Shown: positions 8,240-16,593 of the stretch, piece by piece
Layout of the letters: each line of letters starts with the position of its first letter
Position numbering within the stretch: the stretch's first letter is position 1
NCBI GenBank assembly: GCA_965261015.1
Contig: CBDHCC010000002.1
Span: 682,001 to 746,000, forward strand
Reading direction: 5' to 3'
Origin: CBDHCC01 sp965261015
GTDB lineage: Bacteria; Pseudomonadota; Alphaproteobacteria; Sphingomonadales; Sphingomonadaceae
Length of the DNA stretch: 64,000 nt
The notes under the pieces: model-generated
What the model saw: the letters and a program-made list of their open reading frames with translations, nothing else
The model's database searches: none
Told to the model about the DNA's origin: nothing
Translations under genes and position numbers: made by a program

Positions 8240-9403
8240 CTAGCGCGTCACGGCGCGAGCGGTGACGAAGGGTGAGAAGAGCTGGTTGACGATCCCCACC
8301 AGCTTCGAAGGCTGGTTTGCCGCGGCGTTGGCGACGTAGAGGACGTCGCGGTCGTCCATCAAGAACCGTTGCGCCAGGAAATAGCTGACCGGGTTCATGA
8401 GGTCGAGCCGATAGACCACTGGCCGCTCGCCGGCCGGCAGTGACGGGTCGGCGACGAAGCGGAAGAGGAACACCCCCTTTGGGTCTGCCAGCTGATCGTT
8501 CAGCCCCCCGGCCTTCGCCAGCGCCTCAGCGAGCGTCAGCTCCGGCGCCTCGAAGGGCACCCGGCCCGGACGTGTGCTCGCGCCGAACACGGTGAAACTT
8601 CGCGGCCGATCGATCACTTCGACCCGATCGCCGGGGGACAGGGCCACGTCGTTCGCCGACCCGACCGCGATCGTGTCCAGCCGGATCTCGGCCGTTTGAT
8701 CGGCGCGTCGCACGCGCACCACAGTGTCGGAGCGGTCCCCGGCCACACCGCCCGCTTCCGCGATCGCGTCGAGCAATCGTTCGCGCGCCGGGGTCAGGGG
8801 CTGCGCGCCGGGGCGTCGCACGTCGCCGGACACGACCACGCGGTTCTGGGCGGAACGCACGACGGAGACGGTCGCCTGCGGCTGCTGGCTCAGCCCACGC
8901 ATCCGCGCCTGGACGGTCTTCGCGACGGCATCGGGCGTGCGTCCGGCCGCCTCCACCGATCCGATATAGGGCAGTTGGATGGAGCCATTCTCGTCCACCA
9001 CCACGCCCGTCAGCCGCTCTCCACGAGCGGTCGGGTCGAAGGTCTCACTGCCCAGCTGGGCCGAACCGCCCTGGAAAAGCGTCACCCCGACTTCGTAGAT
9101 GTTGACCTGCAGCACGTCGCCCACGCCGATCAGATCGGTCCGGCCCGCCGGAGGCAGCGATCCCAGCTCGCCCTCTCCCACATAGCTGCTCGACGGTTCG
9201 CCGATCGCTCCACCGGGCGAGTCGACGTTCCGCAGGGTCGCGGCGGTGATCGGCACGATGACGATGCCCAGCGCGTTGTCGCCGTCGTCGGCGCGCAGCA
9301 CCTGGCGCGAAGTCGGACCGCTGGCCGGCAGCGTGGCGCATCCGCCGAGCGCGACCAGAAGGGCTGCGGCGCAACTCGCGCGGCGGGACCGAAGGTCGAT
9401 CAC
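8240..9403 (-). CDS. Outer-membrane polysaccharide export lipoprotein (OPX family, Wza/KpsD/BexD-like)
   Basis: A 387-residue lipoprotein of the OPX family, which forms the outer-membrane channel for capsule. The signal peptide ends in the lipobox LGGC with Cys22. A polysaccharide-export domain follows (LIGVGDVLQVNIYEVG), then SLBB-type beta-grasp repeats (VVVSGDVRRPGAQPLTPA; FTVFGASTRPGRVPFEAPE). The GTG start at 9401-9403 overlaps the stop of the kpsT-like gene as GTGA; a longer in-frame reading would run through that gene. With the KpsM/E proteins encoded on the plus strand and the ATPase upstream it completes a cytoplasm-to-surface export route. Confidence 0.9.
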   Translation of the reverse strand: MIDLRSRRASCAAALLVALGGCATLPASGPTSRQVLRADDGDNALGIVIVPITAATLRNVDSPGGAIGEPSSSYVGEGELGSLPPAGRTDLIGVGDVLQVNIYEVGVTLFQGGSAQLGSETFDPTARGERLTGVVVDENGSIQLPYIGSVEAAGRTPDAVAKTVQARMRGLSQQPQATVSVVRSAQNRVVVSGDVRRPGAQPLTPARERLLDAIAEAGGVAGDRSDTVVRVRRADQTAEIRLDTIAVGSANDVALSPGDRVEVIDRPRSFTVFGASTRPGRVPFEAPELTLAEALAKAGGLNDQLADPKGVFLFRFVADPSLPAGERPVVYRLDLMNPVSYFLAQRFLMDDRDVLYVANAAANQPSKLVGIVNQLFSPFVTARAVTR

Positions 9404-10062
9404 GCCGCGCGCAGCTGCAGGCCATGATGGACTTCGCAGGCCTCGTCGATCGTATCGAACCGAGCCAGCGTCCCGGCGTAGAGCACGGCTCCCTGCTCGC
9501 AATATTGCCGTAACGTCCCCGGGTCGTGGCTGATCATCACCAGCGTGCCACGCTCCCTGCGGCTGCGCAGCGCCTCCTCGCACTTGCGTCGGAAGCGTTC
9601 GTCGCCCGCCGCGGTCACCTCGTCCACCAGATAGCAGTCGAAATCGATCGCGAGGGAAATGCCAAAGGCGAGCCGCGCCGACATGCCCGCGGAATAGGTG
9701 CGGACCGGCTGGTGGAAGAAGGGGCCGAGCTGGGCGAAATCCTCCACGAAATCGAGCAGGGCCCCTACGGGTTTGCGATAGACCCGCGCCACGAAACGCG
9801 CATTGTCGGCGCCGGTCAGACTTGACTGGAAACAACTGGCATAGCCGATCGGCCAAGACGTGCTCATCGTGCGGGTGACCCGCCCCGACGTCGGTTCCTC
9901 CACGCCGGAGATCAGCCGCATCAGGGTCGACTTGCCGGCCCCGTTCGCCCCGCAGATGCCCAAGCTGGTGCCGGCCTCGATCTCCAGGTCCACATCGCGC
10001 AGCACAACCTTCTCGAAATTGCGGACGTGATAAGTCTTGGACACGGATTCAAAGCGGATCAT
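9400..10062 (-). CDS. Capsule ABC transporter ATP-binding protein, KpsT/CtrD type
   Basis: A 220-residue ABC ATPase with Walker A GANGAGKST (residues 38-46), signature YSAGMSARLAFG, Walker B DCYLVDE and an H-loop in MISHDP. Short length and the YSAGM form of the signature match KpsT/CtrD/Wzt-type ATPases that energise polysaccharide export. It should partner with the permease whose 3' end lies at 1-327. It heads the minus-strand operon (ATPase, OPX lipoprotein, glycosyltransferase, two methyltransferases, glycosyltransferase). The 172 bases upstream separate it from the divergent glycosyltransferase gene and probably carry promoters for both directions. Confidence 0.9.
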   Translation of the reverse strand: MIRFESVSKTYHVRNFEKVVLRDVDLEIEAGTSLGICGANGAGKSTLMRLISGVEEPTSGRVTRTMSTSWPIGYASCFQSSLTGADNARFVARVYRKPVGALLDFVEDFAQLGPFFHQPVRTYSAGMSARLAFGISLAIDFDCYLVDEVTAAGDERFRRKCEEALRSRRERGTLVMISHDPGTLRQYCEQGAVLYAGTLARFDTIDEACEVHHGLQLRAA

Positions 10063-10234
10063 GTGTTTGAACGTCCCGGATCGCCTGAGCCCGTGTCTAG
10101 CAGGCTGACCTGAAGGGCGGCTGCATACGGTTTCGTGTCACCCCGCGCAACACGCGGCGCGGTTGCCCGCAGGCTCGGTCTGTCATAAGCGGCCCCGCTC
10201 GCGCGCGTTCGACGCGAAGGACTGGGGTCGGGAC

Positions 10235-11527
10235 GTGCGGATCGGAGTCGACGGATACAATTTGGCGCTGCCCAACCCCACGGGTGTGGGCGTGTACGGG
10301 TTCAATCTGACCGAGACCGTCGCTGCCATGGGGCACCAGACCGTCGGTGTGTTCGGGTTGGCCGTTGGAAAGGATCCCGCGCTTCGCGAAGTGCTGTTCT
10401 TCGATCGACTGAGCCGAAAAGAGCATTGGACGACCCGCCGCCGCCTGACCAGCACGGCCTCCTTCGTAAAGGCGGGCGGCCGACGAACGGCTGTGGACGT
10501 TCCGATCGTGGGGTCCGTCGAGCGCCGCGGCTATGCCAATCGCTTGCCGGAGTTCGACCGGGTCGTGTCCGCTCCGTGGCTGTTCGCCACCGCTTTGCGC
10601 GTGTTCGCGCTCACCGGCCGTTTTCTGACGCTCAGCTTCGACAACCCTCCCGATGTCATGCACTGGACCTATCCGCTGCCAATCCGGCTGAACGGGGCGC
10701 GGAACGTCTATACGCTGCACGATCTGGTTCCCCTGCGCCTGCCCTTTGCCACGCTGGACGAGAAGCGCCGCTACCACGAGCTTTGCCGACAGTGCGTTGA
10801 GCGCGCCGACCATGTGCTGACCGTGTCGGAGGCGAGCCGGACCGATATCCTGGACCGCTACGACCTTTCGCCCGATGCGATCACGAACACCTATCAGGCG
10901 TCACGGACCGACGCCTCGGCGTCAGGTGACGACGACGCCGACCTGATCGAAGGCGTGTTCGGGGTCCGCCGACGCGGATATTTCCTGTTCTTCGGCGCCA
11001 TTGAGCCCAAAAAGAATGTGGGCCGCATCATCGAGGCGCACCTGTCCACCCAGACGGAGACCCCGCTCATCATCGTGGGCAAGCACGGTTGGGAGACGGA
11101 GCGAGAGTTGCGGCTGCTGCCGGAGTCCAAAGGGATGGCCTGGACCAAGACCCTGGGGCGGTCGCGGGTGCTGCAGGTGGACTCGCTGCCCCGGCCGATG
11201 CTGGAGCGCTTGATCCGCGGCGCGCGGGCCGTCCTGTTCCCCTCGCTTTACGAGGGGTTTGGACTTCCCGTGTTGGAGGCGATGCAGCTCGGCACGCCCG
11301 TGCTGACGTCGAACACCAGCTCGCTGCCGGAGGTCGCCGGCGAGGCGGCGATCACCGTCGATCCCTATGACGTGGGCGCGATCGCGGCGGGATTGCGACG
11401 GCTGGACGCCGACGATGGCCTGCGCGACCGGATGTCCGACGAGGGCCGCGAGCAGGCCAGGTCCTTTACCCAGGCGCGCTATGCCGAGCGTTTGGCGGAT
11501 GTCTATCGCAGGATGGGGCTGGGCTGA
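10235..11527 (+). CDS. GT4-family glycosyltransferase
   Basis: A GT-B glycosyltransferase of about 430 residues. The N-terminus (GVGVYGFNL) and the linker (FFGAIEPKKNVGRIIEAH) are typical of GT4 mannosyl/rhamnosyl-type enzymes. The donor site reads FPSLYEGFGLPVLEAMQLGTP with SSLPEVAGEAA after it, giving the E-x7-E pair. It lacks the TPR and C-terminal modules of the two minus-strand enzymes. The GTG at 10235 is preferred because the protein then opens with the first beta strand (RIGVDGYNLAL); an in-frame TTG at 10163 would add 24 unlikely residues. It diverges from kpsT and is probably a further capsule glycosyltransferase. Confidence 0.85.
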   Translation: MRIGVDGYNLALPNPTGVGVYGFNLTETVAAMGHQTVGVFGLAVGKDPALREVLFFDRLSRKEHWTTRRRLTSTASFVKAGGRRTAVDVPIVGSVERRGYANRLPEFDRVVSAPWLFATALRVFALTGRFLTLSFDNPPDVMHWTYPLPIRLNGARNVYTLHDLVPLRLPFATLDEKRRYHELCRQCVERADHVLTVSEASRTDILDRYDLSPDAITNTYQASRTDASASGDDDADLIEGVFGVRRRGYFLFFGAIEPKKNVGRIIEAHLSTQTETPLIIVGKHGWETERELRLLPESKGMAWTKTLGRSRVLQVDSLPRPMLERLIRGARAVLFPSLYEGFGLPVLEAMQLGTPVLTSNTSSLPEVAGEAAITVDPYDVGAIAAGLRRLDADDGLRDRMSDEGREQARSFTQARYAERLADVYRRMGLG

Positions 11528-11566
11528 CGGCGGCCGCGCTTTGCAAAAAGCCCCTGTCGTTCGCAT

Positions 11567-12715
11567 ATGACCCGCATGGTGATCGCGACCGACCCCGTTG
11601 CGGCGGAGCGCGCGGAGGTGGACCTCGGCGCCTTCGACTTCTGGCCGGATGCCGCCAGCCGGATCGAGGGACTGGGTGGCCAGGACGCGCCCCCCGACCC
11701 CGGCTATGTCTTCCACACGCCCTATTGGCCGTGCCCGGCGGGGCCGATCCTGTTCCGTGTCGCGATCGCGGGGCTGGAGGCAAATGGCGGCGTTCTGACG
11801 CTGCAGGTCAACGAACTGGGCGACCGGCCCGAATCCGCTGCTCAGGTCACCGAGGTGAAGCCGGTGCGACTGCGCGCACTGGCGCGCCGCGGCACCGCCT
11901 CCGTGGCGGTCAAGGCGCAACCGGGTCATAGCTATGCGCTGTTCGGCCGATTGTCGGACGGGACGGAGGCGCGGGCAACGGACCTGACGGTCGCGATGGT
12001 CCAAGGTCGCGAACCGGAGGGTGCGCGCGGCGTCGCGCCCACGGCGGCGTTTCAGGCGGTCGGCGCCGCGCCACTGCTCTCGTCCGTCGCGAAGCCGACC
12101 CTCCGTCGGCCGGCATCACAGCTCTCGACCACGTCGCAGCGCGACGAGGACGAATGGGGTCGGCTCGGAGAGGGCAGGCACGAGTGGCCGCAGGTCTATG
12201 CTCTACGATGTCTGGAGGTGGCGGAGGTGCTGCGGCCCGAGGCGAGCATTCTGCTGTTGGGAGAGATGGCTGCCACCCTGGCTCCGCCGATCCGGGCGCG
12301 GGGATGCGACGTGACGACTGCTCCGGACCTCGCCTCCGGAACCGCGGACACGCTCGCCTCCGGCTATGACGCCGTTGCCTGGCTCAACCCCGCTGCGGAT
12401 CCTGGGTCCATTGGCCTGCCGGGCTCCGAGGATCCGTTGACCGACGCTGAGATCGCGCTGGGTGCCGTGCACCCCGGCGGGCTCGGCGTGTTCGTATGGA
12501 ATTACAGCGTTGATCGGCAGCCCGGGGCAGTCACGCGGGCCGACCTGGAGCGAATGGCGATCGTGCTTCTGTCCCACCACCACGATGTGGCACAGCTGAA
12601 ATTCCGTGGCGACCCACCGGCTGGATCGGCCAGGCGGCTGTGGCGCCGCGCCGCGGGAGCCACGAACGCGTCGCCCGACTGGTTCGGGCTGCTGGTGCGC
12701 CGGGGACCGGATTGA
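11567..12715 (+). CDS. Unrecognised capsule-locus protein, possible degenerate methyltransferase fold
   Basis: I do not recognise this 382-residue protein. The first ~150 residues look beta-rich, with alternating hydrophobic patterns and aromatic pairs (YVFHTPYWPCPAGPI), reminiscent of the accessory modules on neighbouring glycosyltransferases. Residues ~205-380 have a Rossmann-like rhythm (ASILLLGEMAATLAPPIRARGCDV, then VFVWNYSVD) resembling a class I methyltransferase without a clear glycine-rich SAM loop. The gene starts 39 bases after the glycosyltransferase stop; a second in-frame ATG lies at 11576. Context suggests a role in capsule assembly or modification. A structure prediction would show whether the C-terminal half has a SAM pocket. 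Confidence 0.6.
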   Translation: MTRMVIATDPVAAERAEVDLGAFDFWPDAASRIEGLGGQDAPPDPGYVFHTPYWPCPAGPILFRVAIAGLEANGGVLTLQVNELGDRPESAAQVTEVKPVRLRALARRGTASVAVKAQPGHSYALFGRLSDGTEARATDLTVAMVQGREPEGARGVAPTAAFQAVGAAPLLSSVAKPTLRRPASQLSTTSQRDEDEWGRLGEGRHEWPQVYALRCLEVAEVLRPEASILLLGEMAATLAPPIRARGCDVTTAPDLASGTADTLASGYDAVAWLNPAADPGSIGLPGSEDPLTDAEIALGAVHPGGLGVFVWNYSVDRQPGAVTRADLERMAIVLLSHHHDVAQLKFRGDPPAGSARRLWRRAAGATNASPDWFGLLVRRGPD

Positions 12716-12871
12716 TCGTCTGGGACCAGGTACGCGGCCCGGACAGGATTAAGCTGTCACCGGCGAACAGACCCGCTTTTCCAGAACGCCGAAAGGGGGT
12801 CACTGCACCAATCGGAAGAGACAGGCTCCTCCCACCGGGACAACTCGCAACGCTGAGCCTATGAAGAAGCG

Positions 12872-13915
12872 ATGACGCTGAAGTCCCTGTCCCGCGCGGT
12901 GCGGTCCGCCGTCCTCACCCCCTTCTGGCTGCTTCAGCTTGGCACCGGGGCCAAGTCGTTCCGGGACAATCCCGTGCTCGGGTCGCGGCGGCTGAACGCG
13001 GCTGGGTTGCACGTCGCGCGGCTGAAGGTGGCGCACCGGTTGGCGGCCCGGCGGCGCGCGGCGCTGGCGCACGCACTCGCCGACACCGACCGCGCCGCGC
13101 TCGATCGGGACGGGATGATCGCCATTCCCGATTTTCTGCCCGCCAGCGACTTCGCCGCGCTGAGCGACACCCTATTGTCGACGCCCGCCCCGTCGCGCGA
13201 GACCATCCAGGGCGGCGCGGTGACCCGGCGCAGCGCGCTGGACGCGCCACCGCTGGCGGACCGTCCCGCCGTCCGCCGGCTGCTCGCCAACCCTCGCTGG
13301 CGCGCGCTCCTGCGCTACGCCGGCAGCTTCGCGGCCGAACCCGTGCACTATGTGCAGACGATCTTCGCGCAGGCGGACGAGGGCGAGGATCCGCAGACCC
13401 AGTTGCACGCCGACACCTTCCATCCGACGGTCAAGGCCTGGCTGTTCCTGCGGGACGTGGGGGTAGAGGACGGGCCGTTCGTGTACGTGCCGGGTTCGGG
13501 CCGATTGACCGCGGAACGGCTGGCATGGGAGCGGGCGCGCAGTGTCCGGGGCGGTGGCGAGGACGTGCTGTCCGCGCGCGGATCGCCCCGCGTCACACCC
13601 CAGGACCTGACCGCGATGGGCCTGCCCCAGCCGGTCGCCTTTCCAGCGCGCGCCAACACCCTGATCGTCGCCGACACCTTCGGCTTCCACGCCCGCGGGG
13701 CGGCCAGCCGGCCGTCCACCCGTCTGGAGGTCTGGAGCTATGGGCGGCGCAATCCCTTCCTGCCGGCCACCGGCCTGGACCTCGCCGCGCTGCCCGCCTG
13801 GCGCCGCTGGCGGGTGCCGGGCCTGTGGTGGGCCGGCGACCGGCTGGCCCGGTGGCGCCACCAGCATTGGCGCTCCGTCGGCACCATCCTGCCGCAGGAC
13901 CCGCGCGCCGACTGA
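12872..13915 (+). CDS. PhyH-family Fe(II)/2-oxoglutarate dioxygenase
   Basis: A 347-residue protein of the phytanoyl-CoA dioxygenase superfamily. The iron triad is visible as H179-x-D181 (QLHADTFHP) and H273 (GFHARG), with an Arg a few residues later (R280 or R284) suited to bind 2-oxoglutarate. Family members hydroxylate small molecules, lipids or sugar precursors. Downstream of the plus-strand capsule genes, a hydroxylation or oxidation of a glycan or lipid precursor is possible but is inference. The first ~60 residues are basic and partly hydrophobic and precede the catalytic fold. The ATG follows GAAGAAG. Its stop lies 4 bases from the convergent kdsA stop. The 156 bases upstream show no further gene. 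Confidence 0.75.
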   Translation: MTLKSLSRAVRSAVLTPFWLLQLGTGAKSFRDNPVLGSRRLNAAGLHVARLKVAHRLAARRRAALAHALADTDRAALDRDGMIAIPDFLPASDFAALSDTLLSTPAPSRETIQGGAVTRRSALDAPPLADRPAVRRLLANPRWRALLRYAGSFAAEPVHYVQTIFAQADEGEDPQTQLHADTFHPTVKAWLFLRDVGVEDGPFVYVPGSGRLTAERLAWERARSVRGGGEDVLSARGSPRVTPQDLTAMGLPQPVAFPARANTLIVADTFGFHARGAASRPSTRLEVWSYGRRNPFLPATGLDLAALPAWRRWRVPGLWWAGDRLARWRHQHWRSVGTILPQDPRAD

Positions 13916-13919
13916 TCCG

Positions 13920-14750
13920 TCAGCGCGCCTTCACCACTTCGTCGATCCTCCGCAGGGTGGTCACCAGCCCGTCCAGCTGGTCGAGCGGCAGGGCGTTGGG
14001 TCCGTCGGACAGCGCCCGCGACGGTTCGGGATGCGTTTCCACGAACAGGCCGGCGACCCCCGCCGCCACCGCCGCCCGGGCGAGCAGGGGCACGAACTCG
14101 CTCTCACCGCCCGAACGGTCGCCCTGGCCGCCCGGCAACTGGACCGAGTGAGTGGCGTCGAACACCACGGGACAGCCGGTCCGCGCCAGGATCGCCAGCG
14201 CCCGCATGTCGGACACCAGGTTGTTGTAGCCAAAGGACGCGCCGCGCTCGCACACGAAAAAGCGGTCCTGGTCGAACCCGGCCGCCGCGGCGGCGGCGCG
14301 GGCCTTGGCGACCACGGCCGCCATGTCGCCGGGCGCCTGGAATTGGCCCTTCTTGATGTTCACCGGTCGGCCGCTGGCGGCGACGGCGGCGATCAGGTCC
14401 GTCTGGCGCACCAGGAAGGCGGGCGTCTGCAGGATGTCGACCACGGCGGAGGCCACCGGCACCTCGGACGCGGAATGGACGTCGGTCAGGATAGGCAGTC
14501 CCGTGCGCGCCCGAACGTCGTCCAGGATACGGAGTCCCTCCGCCGCGCCCGGTCCGCGATAGCTCTCGCCCGACGTCCGGTTGGCCTTGTCATAGCTGGC
14601 CTTGAAGACGACCGCCATGTCGTGACGGTGCGCCAGCTCCGCCAACGCGTCGGCGATGCGGAAGGTCGTGTCGCGGTCCTCGATGACGCAGGGTCCCGCG
14701 ATCAGGAACAGCGCGCAGTCGCCCCCGACGGCCCGGCCGGCCACGCGCAT
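13920..14750 (-). CDS. kdsA: 3-deoxy-8-phosphooctulonate synthase (Kdo-8-phosphate synthase)
   Basis: A 276-residue KdsA condensing arabinose 5-phosphate with phosphoenolpyruvate to give Kdo-8-phosphate. Family landmarks are visible: IAGPCVIED near the N-terminus, FKASYDKANRTS, ILTDVHS, NIKKGQFQAPGDM, CERGASFGYNNLVSDMR and FDATHSVQLPGGQG. The start ATG at 14748-14750 shares its A with the kdsB stop (TGATG), so translation is coupled. An upstream in-frame start at 14819 would run inside kdsB and is rejected. With kdsB and kdsD this gives the full route to CMP-Kdo except the KdsC phosphatase, which is not in the window. Confidence 0.95.
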   Translation of the reverse strand: MRVAGRAVGGDCALFLIAGPCVIEDRDTTFRIADALAELAHRHDMAVVFKASYDKANRTSGESYRGPGAAEGLRILDDVRARTGLPILTDVHSASEVPVASAVVDILQTPAFLVRQTDLIAAVAASGRPVNIKKGQFQAPGDMAAVVAKARAAAAAAGFDQDRFFVCERGASFGYNNLVSDMRALAILARTGCPVVFDATHSVQLPGGQGDRSGGESEFVPLLARAAVAAGVAGLFVETHPEPSRALSDGPNALPLDQLDGLVTTLRRIDEVVKAR

Positions 14751-15562
14751 CAGGCCGTTCCCCGGCTGTCCAGGGCCGCCTCGACGATCGCCACGTCCGA
14801 CGGGTTGTTCAGCTCCCACAGATCATCGGCGTCGTGCCGCACCTCGACGAGCTGGATCGGCACTCCGCCCTCGACGAACCGCAACTGCTCCAGGCCCTCC
14901 TGTCGCTCCATCGGTCCCTCTGGCTGGCCGGCATACCATTCCAGCGCCGAACGGCTGTAGGCGTAGAGCCCCACATGGAGCCAGGTGGGCGGCGTGGCGC
15001 CCGGCGCGCGGTGCGGCAGCAGCGCCTTGGAGAAATAGAGCGCGTTGCCGGCCCTGTCGGCCACGGCGGTCGTGCCGCCGACCCGACCGGCCGCGGCATC
15101 GGCCGACAGCCGCGCGGCCGCCGCCGGGCCGCAGCGGAGGACCGGGGTAGCGACCTGGCACGTCGGATCGGCCATGCGTGCTAGCAGGGCCTCCGCGAAG
15201 GCCGGCGGGGTCAGCAAGGCGTCTCCCTGCCAATTGAGCACCGCGGTCGTGGCCGGGTGGAGCGCGCTCAGCGCGGCCGCGCAGCGCTCCGTGCCGTTGC
15301 GGCAGCTGGCGGGTGTCCGCGCCACCCGCCCGCCCTGTCGCTCCACCTCGGCCACGATCCGATCGTCGTCGGTCGCCACCACCACCTCCGCCACGCCGCG
15401 CGTGAGGCGGGCCGCCGCGAGGGTGCGCGCGACGAGTGTGGCGACCTGTCCCGTCGCCCCGGTCAGCGGCGCCAGCGGCTTTCCGGGGAAACGCCCGGAT
15501 TGCCAGCGGGCCGGCACGACGAGCGCCACGCGCCCGGTCGCGCCGCCGTCAGGAGAGGCCAA
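14750..15562 (-). CDS. kdsB: CMP-Kdo synthetase (3-deoxy-manno-octulosonate cytidylyltransferase)
   Basis: A 270-residue nucleotidyltransferase that activates Kdo with CTP. The N-terminal strand and loop VVPARWQSGRFPGKPLAPL match the KdsB pattern (P-A-R-x-x-S-x-R-x-P-x-K). ATDDDRI, CRNGTERCAAAL and VLNWQGDALL correspond to the TDD, NGTER and N-x-Q-G-D elements. NWQGD replaces the more common NVQGD. It overlaps the kdsD stop by 14 bases upstream and shares one base with the kdsA start downstream. Kdo is needed for lipopolysaccharide where present and for the poly-Kdo linker of KpsMT-type capsules; many sphingomonads lack classical lipopolysaccharide, so the capsule use is plausible but unproven. 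Confidence 0.92.
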   Translation of the reverse strand: MASPDGGATGRVALVVPARWQSGRFPGKPLAPLTGATGQVATLVARTLAAARLTRGVAEVVVATDDDRIVAEVERQGGRVARTPASCRNGTERCAAALSALHPATTAVLNWQGDALLTPPAFAEALLARMADPTCQVATPVLRCGPAAAARLSADAAAGRVGGTTAVADRAGNALYFSKALLPHRAPGATPPTWLHVGLYAYSRSALEWYAGQPEGPMERQEGLEQLRFVEGGVPIQLVEVRHDADDLWELNNPSDVAIVEAALDSRGTA

Positions 15563-16553
15563 CGCGCAACAGATCGTGGATGTGCAGGATGCCGACCGGG
15601 CGATGCTGGAGCGCGTCCACGACGAACAGGGCGGTGATCTGCGCGCGCTTCAGACGGTCCAGCGCGACGTCCAGGGTCGCGTCCGGAGTGACGACGATCG
15701 GGTCGGCGGTCATCGTGTCCCCCGCCCTACGCGCGTGAAGCCCGTTGGCGTGGCGGCGCAGGTCCCCGTCCGTGATCACGCCGATCAGGGTGCCTACGTC
15801 GTTCACGACTCCCGCGATGCCGAAGCCGCGCACGTTCATGGTGAGCAGCACGGCGCTCATTTCCTGGTCCGGCGTCGCGATCGGGAGCGAGCCGTGGGTG
15901 TGCATGACGCTGACCACCGACCGGGCGCCGACGCCGATCGTGCCCGCCGGGTGCAACGCCTGCAGGTCGCCGCGCCCAGTGCCGCGCAGCCGCATGGCCG
16001 CGATCGCCAGGGCGTCGCCCATCGCGAGCGCCATGACGGACGATGTGGTGGGCGCCATGTCCTCCGGACAGGCTTCGCGCACCGGCGGAGTGGTCAGCAC
16101 GACGGTCGCGGCCGACAGCCGGGGCGAATGGCGATTGCCCGTGATCGCCAGGATCGGCGCGTCCAGCCGTCGCGCGTGCTCGATCAGTGGCACCAGCTCC
16201 AGCGTGTTGCCGGAATTCGAGATGACGAGCAGGCTGTCGCCCGCCACGACCATGCCCAGGTCGCCATGCCCGGCCTCCGCCGCATGGACAAAGGTCGCGG
16301 GCGTTCCGGTGCTGGCAAAGGTCGAGGCGAGTTTCCGGCCGATCTGACCGGACTTGCCAAGGCCCGTCACCACGACCCGCCCGGACGTCGCCAGGATCAG
16401 GCCGACCGCATCGGCGAACCCCGGGTCCAGCGTCTCCGCCAGACGGCCGAGAGCCCGCGCCTCGGCCTCGACCACCTCACGACCGAAATCGAGGGCGGAC
16501 GCGACCGTCGGCGCGGGCTCCGGCTTGGGGGAGGGCAGTGCGGCCTTGTTCAC
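15549..16553 (-). CDS. kdsD: Arabinose-5-phosphate isomerase, KpsF/GutQ/KdsD family
   Basis: A 334-residue enzyme converting ribulose 5-phosphate to arabinose 5-phosphate, the substrate of KdsA. The SIS domain (~residues 45-190) shows VVTGLGKSGQIGRKLAST, HAAEAGHGDLG and SNSGNTLEL. Two CBS domains follow (VMHTHGSLPIATPDQ; MTADPIVVTPDATLDVAL). The GTG at 16551-16553 is chosen because GGGAGG lies upstream at good spacing; an in-frame start further out would overlap the outer-membrane protein gene. It is first in the kdsD-kdsB-kdsA unit. A dedicated kdsD copy next to capsule genes is the pattern seen for KpsF in group 2 capsule loci. Confidence 0.92.
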   Translation of the reverse strand: MNKAALPSPKPEPAPTVASALDFGREVVEAEARALGRLAETLDPGFADAVGLILATSGRVVVTGLGKSGQIGRKLASTFASTGTPATFVHAAEAGHGDLGMVVAGDSLLVISNSGNTLELVPLIEHARRLDAPILAITGNRHSPRLSAATVVLTTPPVREACPEDMAPTTSSVMALAMGDALAIAAMRLRGTGRGDLQALHPAGTIGVGARSVVSVMHTHGSLPIATPDQEMSAVLLTMNVRGFGIAGVVNDVGTLIGVITDGDLRRHANGLHARRAGDTMTADPIVVTPDATLDVALDRLKRAQITALFVVDALQHRPVGILHIHDLLRVGLS

Positions 16554-16593
16554 AACCGACGCCCTCCCGTCTGACAGACTGGCTGGCTTCCGC

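Noticed and set aside
9404..9856. Extension of the export lipoprotein frame into the ATPase gene
   Set aside because: A GTG overlapping the ATPase stop gives a proper lipoprotein signal peptide. The longer reading would bury that signal in a 538-residue protein.
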